Shown here piece after piece: positions 7,133 to 8,426 of a stretch of DNA of 8,426 nucleotides; the stretch's first letter is position 1, and each line of letters begins with the position of its first letter. Source of the stretch: Acidobacteriota bacterium (GTDB lineage: Bacteria; Acidobacteriota; Polarisedimenticolia; Gp22-AA2). The position numbers and the translations under genes were made by a program. The notes below the pieces were generated by a model. That model was not told where the DNA came from and did no database searches. It saw only the letters and a program-made list of their open reading frames with translations. The DNA is taken from positions 1 to 8,426 of the forward strand of contig JACOUZ010000254.1 of assembly GCA_016177515.1 (NCBI GenBank). The letters run 5' to 3'.

Positions 7133-7203
7133 CACAGACAGCATGATTTACGACTCGTTTATATGGGATCTTGTCATAACGTCATGTCGCCTCCGGAATG
7201 GAG

Positions 7204-7225
7204 CCGGCGCCCTCGGGGGCGCCGG
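7204..7225 (-). terminator. Hairpin after fchA, probable transcription terminator or mRNA end
   Basis: A perfect 9-bp GC stem (CCGGCGCCC with GGGCGCCGG) closes a 4-base loop 12 bases after the fchA stop codon. Its position fits transcript termination or 3'-end protection for the histidine-degradation operon. No T-run follows on either strand, so it is not a canonical intrinsic terminator and may work with Rho or only stabilise RNA. Confidence 0.45.
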
Positions 7226-7237
7226 ACGGCCCCCGGA

Positions 7238-7870
7238 TCAGCGGCCGTTCGTACGGACGCAGACCGCCGTCAGCGCTCCCTCGCGCAGTTTCTCCGAATC
7301 GACTTCGAGCCGAAGGACGCGATCGCGAATCCTGGCGGCGTCGGCCTCGTCCCGGACACCCTTGAGGTTGGCGCGGACGCTCAGGACCGCCCCGCGCAGG
7401 CCGGCATAGGCCAGAAGCGCCGCGGCCCCGACGTCGCTGACGGCGCTGACGTTCCCCTTGTGCGCCAGCTCCCCCGCCATGGTCATGAGCGCGGCGCAGG
7501 CGTCGGCGATCGCCATCGGCGATTCGATGGCGAAGAGATTGGCCCGGCCCAGGGCGGCCTCACGCTGGTCCTTCTCGGCGCCGGTCGTCCTGGGAAGGCG
7601 CAGCGCCCGGACGACCGCGTCGTAAGCCTCGGCGTCCCGATCCACCAGCGCCAGGAGGTCCTTCCGCAGGCCTTCGGCCCGGCCCCTGATCGTCTGGACG
7701 GACTCATGGTGCGCCCGGTACTGCTCCCTGCCCAGCGTCAGGTCGCACATCATCCGCAGAAGGGAGGCGGCCATCGCCCCCGCCTGCGCCGAGGCGCTGC
7801 CTCCGCCCGGCGTCGGGGTCGCGGCGGCCAGGGCCTCCGTGAATCTCTCGACGGTCATCCCGGTCAACAT
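7238..7870 (-). CDS. fchA: Formimidoyltetrahydrofolate cyclodeaminase (methenyl-THF-forming), monofunctional
   Basis: This 210-residue protein belongs to the FTCD C-terminal/FchA family, which converts 5-formimidoyl-THF to 5,10-methenyl-THF plus ammonia in the cytoplasm. The family signature TPTPGGGSASA is at residues 18-28, followed by GAMAASLLRMMCDLTLGREQY (residues 31-51, within which M40-M41 and GREQY are typical), then KGN at 138-140 and SDVGAAA at 145-151. The length matches stand-alone cyclodeaminases; no formiminotransferase domain is fused. I chose the ATG at 7870 because GAGGGG lies 7 bases upstream and the family signature starts about 18 residues in. An in-frame ATG at 7966 would add 32 basic residues, but it has no good ribosome site and sits at the predicted transcript start. 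It follows hutI on the same strand, consistent with folate-linked histidine degradation. Confidence 0.93.
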   Translation of the reverse strand: MLTGMTVERFTEALAAATPTPGGGSASAQAGAMAASLLRMMCDLTLGREQYRAHHESVQTIRGRAEGLRKDLLALVDRDAEAYDAVVRALRLPRTTGAEKDQREAALGRANLFAIESPMAIADACAALMTMAGELAHKGNVSAVSDVGAAALLAYAGLRGAVLSVRANLKGVRDEADAARIRDRVLRLEVDSEKLREGALTAVCVRTNGR

Positions 7871-7969
7871 CGTTCGTCCCCTCTCGTCGCCCTCCGGCGC
7901 GTCTCCGCGGAGCCGCCGCGCCAGATTCTCGATCAGACGCCTGAACGCGCGGCCGGCTCGTGGCATGGA

Positions 7970-7998
7970 AATCTACGATCCTGTTTCCGGTGTGTCAA
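7970..7998 (-). promoter_or_regulatory. Internal promoter between hutI and fchA
   Basis: A perfect TTGACA (7998-7993), a 17-base spacer and TAGATT (7975-7970, four of six consensus positions) begin 3 bases after the hutI stop. The predicted transcript start is near 7963, just past the upstream in-frame ATG at 7966. This supports the 7870 start for fchA with a leader of about 90 bases. It would let fchA be made independently of hutI. Confidence 0.45.
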
Positions 7999-8000
7999 GG

Positions 8001-8426
8001 TCAGATACCGCCGGAAGGCTTGTCCACCGCGCCGTTGCCTGGAGGAGGACCCGGCGCGGTGCCGGCGATGGCGCCCTCCTCCACCACCACGCGTCCCCGC
8101 TTGACGACGGTGCGGCAGTGGCTGACGCCGAAATGGTAGACCAGGTGGAGGTGGTTGGGAACGTCGAGCACCTGGGCGTCGGCCTCCTTGCCCGCTTCCA
8201 GGCTCCCGACCCGCTCCGCCAGGCCGAGGGCGTGGGCGGCGTTCAGCGTCGCCGCCACGATCGCCTCGGCCGGCGACAGGCCGCCGTCGAGGCAGGCCAG
8301 CGGCAGGATGGCGGTCATCGCCTCCGTCGGGCAGGTCCCGGGGTTGAAATCGGTCCCCAGCGCCACCGGCACGCGCGCGTCCACCAGGCGCCGGCCGAGC
8401 CCCGCGAGGCGGCGGCGCAGGAAGAA
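8001..8426 (-). CDS. hutI: Imidazolonepropionase, C-terminal part (5' end beyond window)
   Basis: The frame is open to the right edge and supplies the last 141 residues. HutI, a metal-dependent amidohydrolase, hydrolyses 4-imidazolone-5-propionate to N-formimino-L-glutamate, the third step of histidine degradation. The visible part starts FFLRRRLAGLGRRLVDARVP and contains GTDFNPGTCPTEAM; the Asp of GTDFNPG (codon 8351-8349) is the family's metal-site Asp. Then come the helix SPAEAIVAATLNAAHALGL and the conserved end VGSLEAGKEADAQVLDVPN, YHFGVSHCRTVVKRGRVVV. A 26-residue Gly/Pro-rich tail after GRVVV is longer than usual and probably disordered. The first ATG-like codon inside (8384) is a GTG valine within the conserved domain, not a start. 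The stop TGA is at 8003-8001. Confidence 0.95.
   Translation of the reverse strand, partial: FFLRRRLAGLGRRLVDARVPVALGTDFNPGTCPTEAMTAILPLACLDGGLSPAEAIVAATLNAAHALGLAERVGSLEAGKEADAQVLDVPNHLHLVYHFGVSHCRTVVKRGRVVVEEGAIAGTAPGPPPGNGAVDKPSGGI

Noticed and set aside
7173..7185. GTCAT-AAC-GTCAT direct repeat near the fchA 3' side
   Set aside because: Two 5-base copies with an 8-base period are too short to support a binding site, and they sit upstream of both promoters without further structure.
7163..8104. Plus-strand frame of 313 codons over fchA and the end of hutI
   Set aside because: It is antisense to two clearly recognised enzymes and has an Arg/Pro/Gly-rich composition with no family match.

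Overview
The window comes from a high-GC bacterium (almost every third codon position is G or C). It holds three genes, all on the minus strand, so transcription runs from high to low coordinates. Going from right to left: the C-terminal 141 residues of imidazolonepropionase (hutI, cut by the right edge), a complete formimidoyltetrahydrofolate cyclodeaminase (fchA, 210 aa), a 380-base intergenic control region that is AT-rich in its middle, and a giant secreted subtilisin-family protein that is still open at the left edge (at least 2285 residues). No RNA genes, insertion sequences, CRISPR arrays or phage genes were seen. Taxonomy cannot be fixed from this sequence. A secreted Kp43-like subtilase carrying thrombospondin type 3 repeats, next to a formiminotransferase-route histidine degradation cluster, would suit Acidobacteriota or a similar soil or sediment phylum (inference).

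Right end (about 7238-8426): HutI makes N-formimino-L-glutamate from imidazolonepropionate. FchA belongs to the next stage, in which the formimino group has been moved to tetrahydrofolate and is deaminated to 5,10-methenyl-THF. Together they point to the folate-dependent branch of histidine catabolism, with the formiminotransferase itself expected outside the window. A TTGACA-17-TAGATT promoter lies between the two genes, and a perfect 9-bp hairpin follows the fchA stop.

Intergenic control region (about 6858-7237): it contains two candidate promoters pointing at the large gene. One has an extended -10 (TGCTATAAT) with a tandem GTATTT repeat just upstream. The other is TTGACA-17-TACAGA with a perfect 16-bp inverted repeat over its -10. 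A leader of about 170 bases follows, with two hairpins and a good Shine-Dalgarno sequence.

Left 6.86 kb: one uninterrupted reading frame encodes a signal peptide, a long propeptide-like region, an S8 (Kp43-like) catalytic domain with Asp346/His401/Ser683 preserved but the oxyanion Asn apparently replaced by Ser551, the Kp43-type beta-barrel, many EF-hand-like calcium loops, two copies of a Cys-Asp beta-domain, Cys-rich modules and a run of thrombospondin type 3 repeats. It reads as a large calcium-stabilised extracellular or surface protein. This gene is the most unusual object in the window. I see no clear sign of a new multi-gene system.
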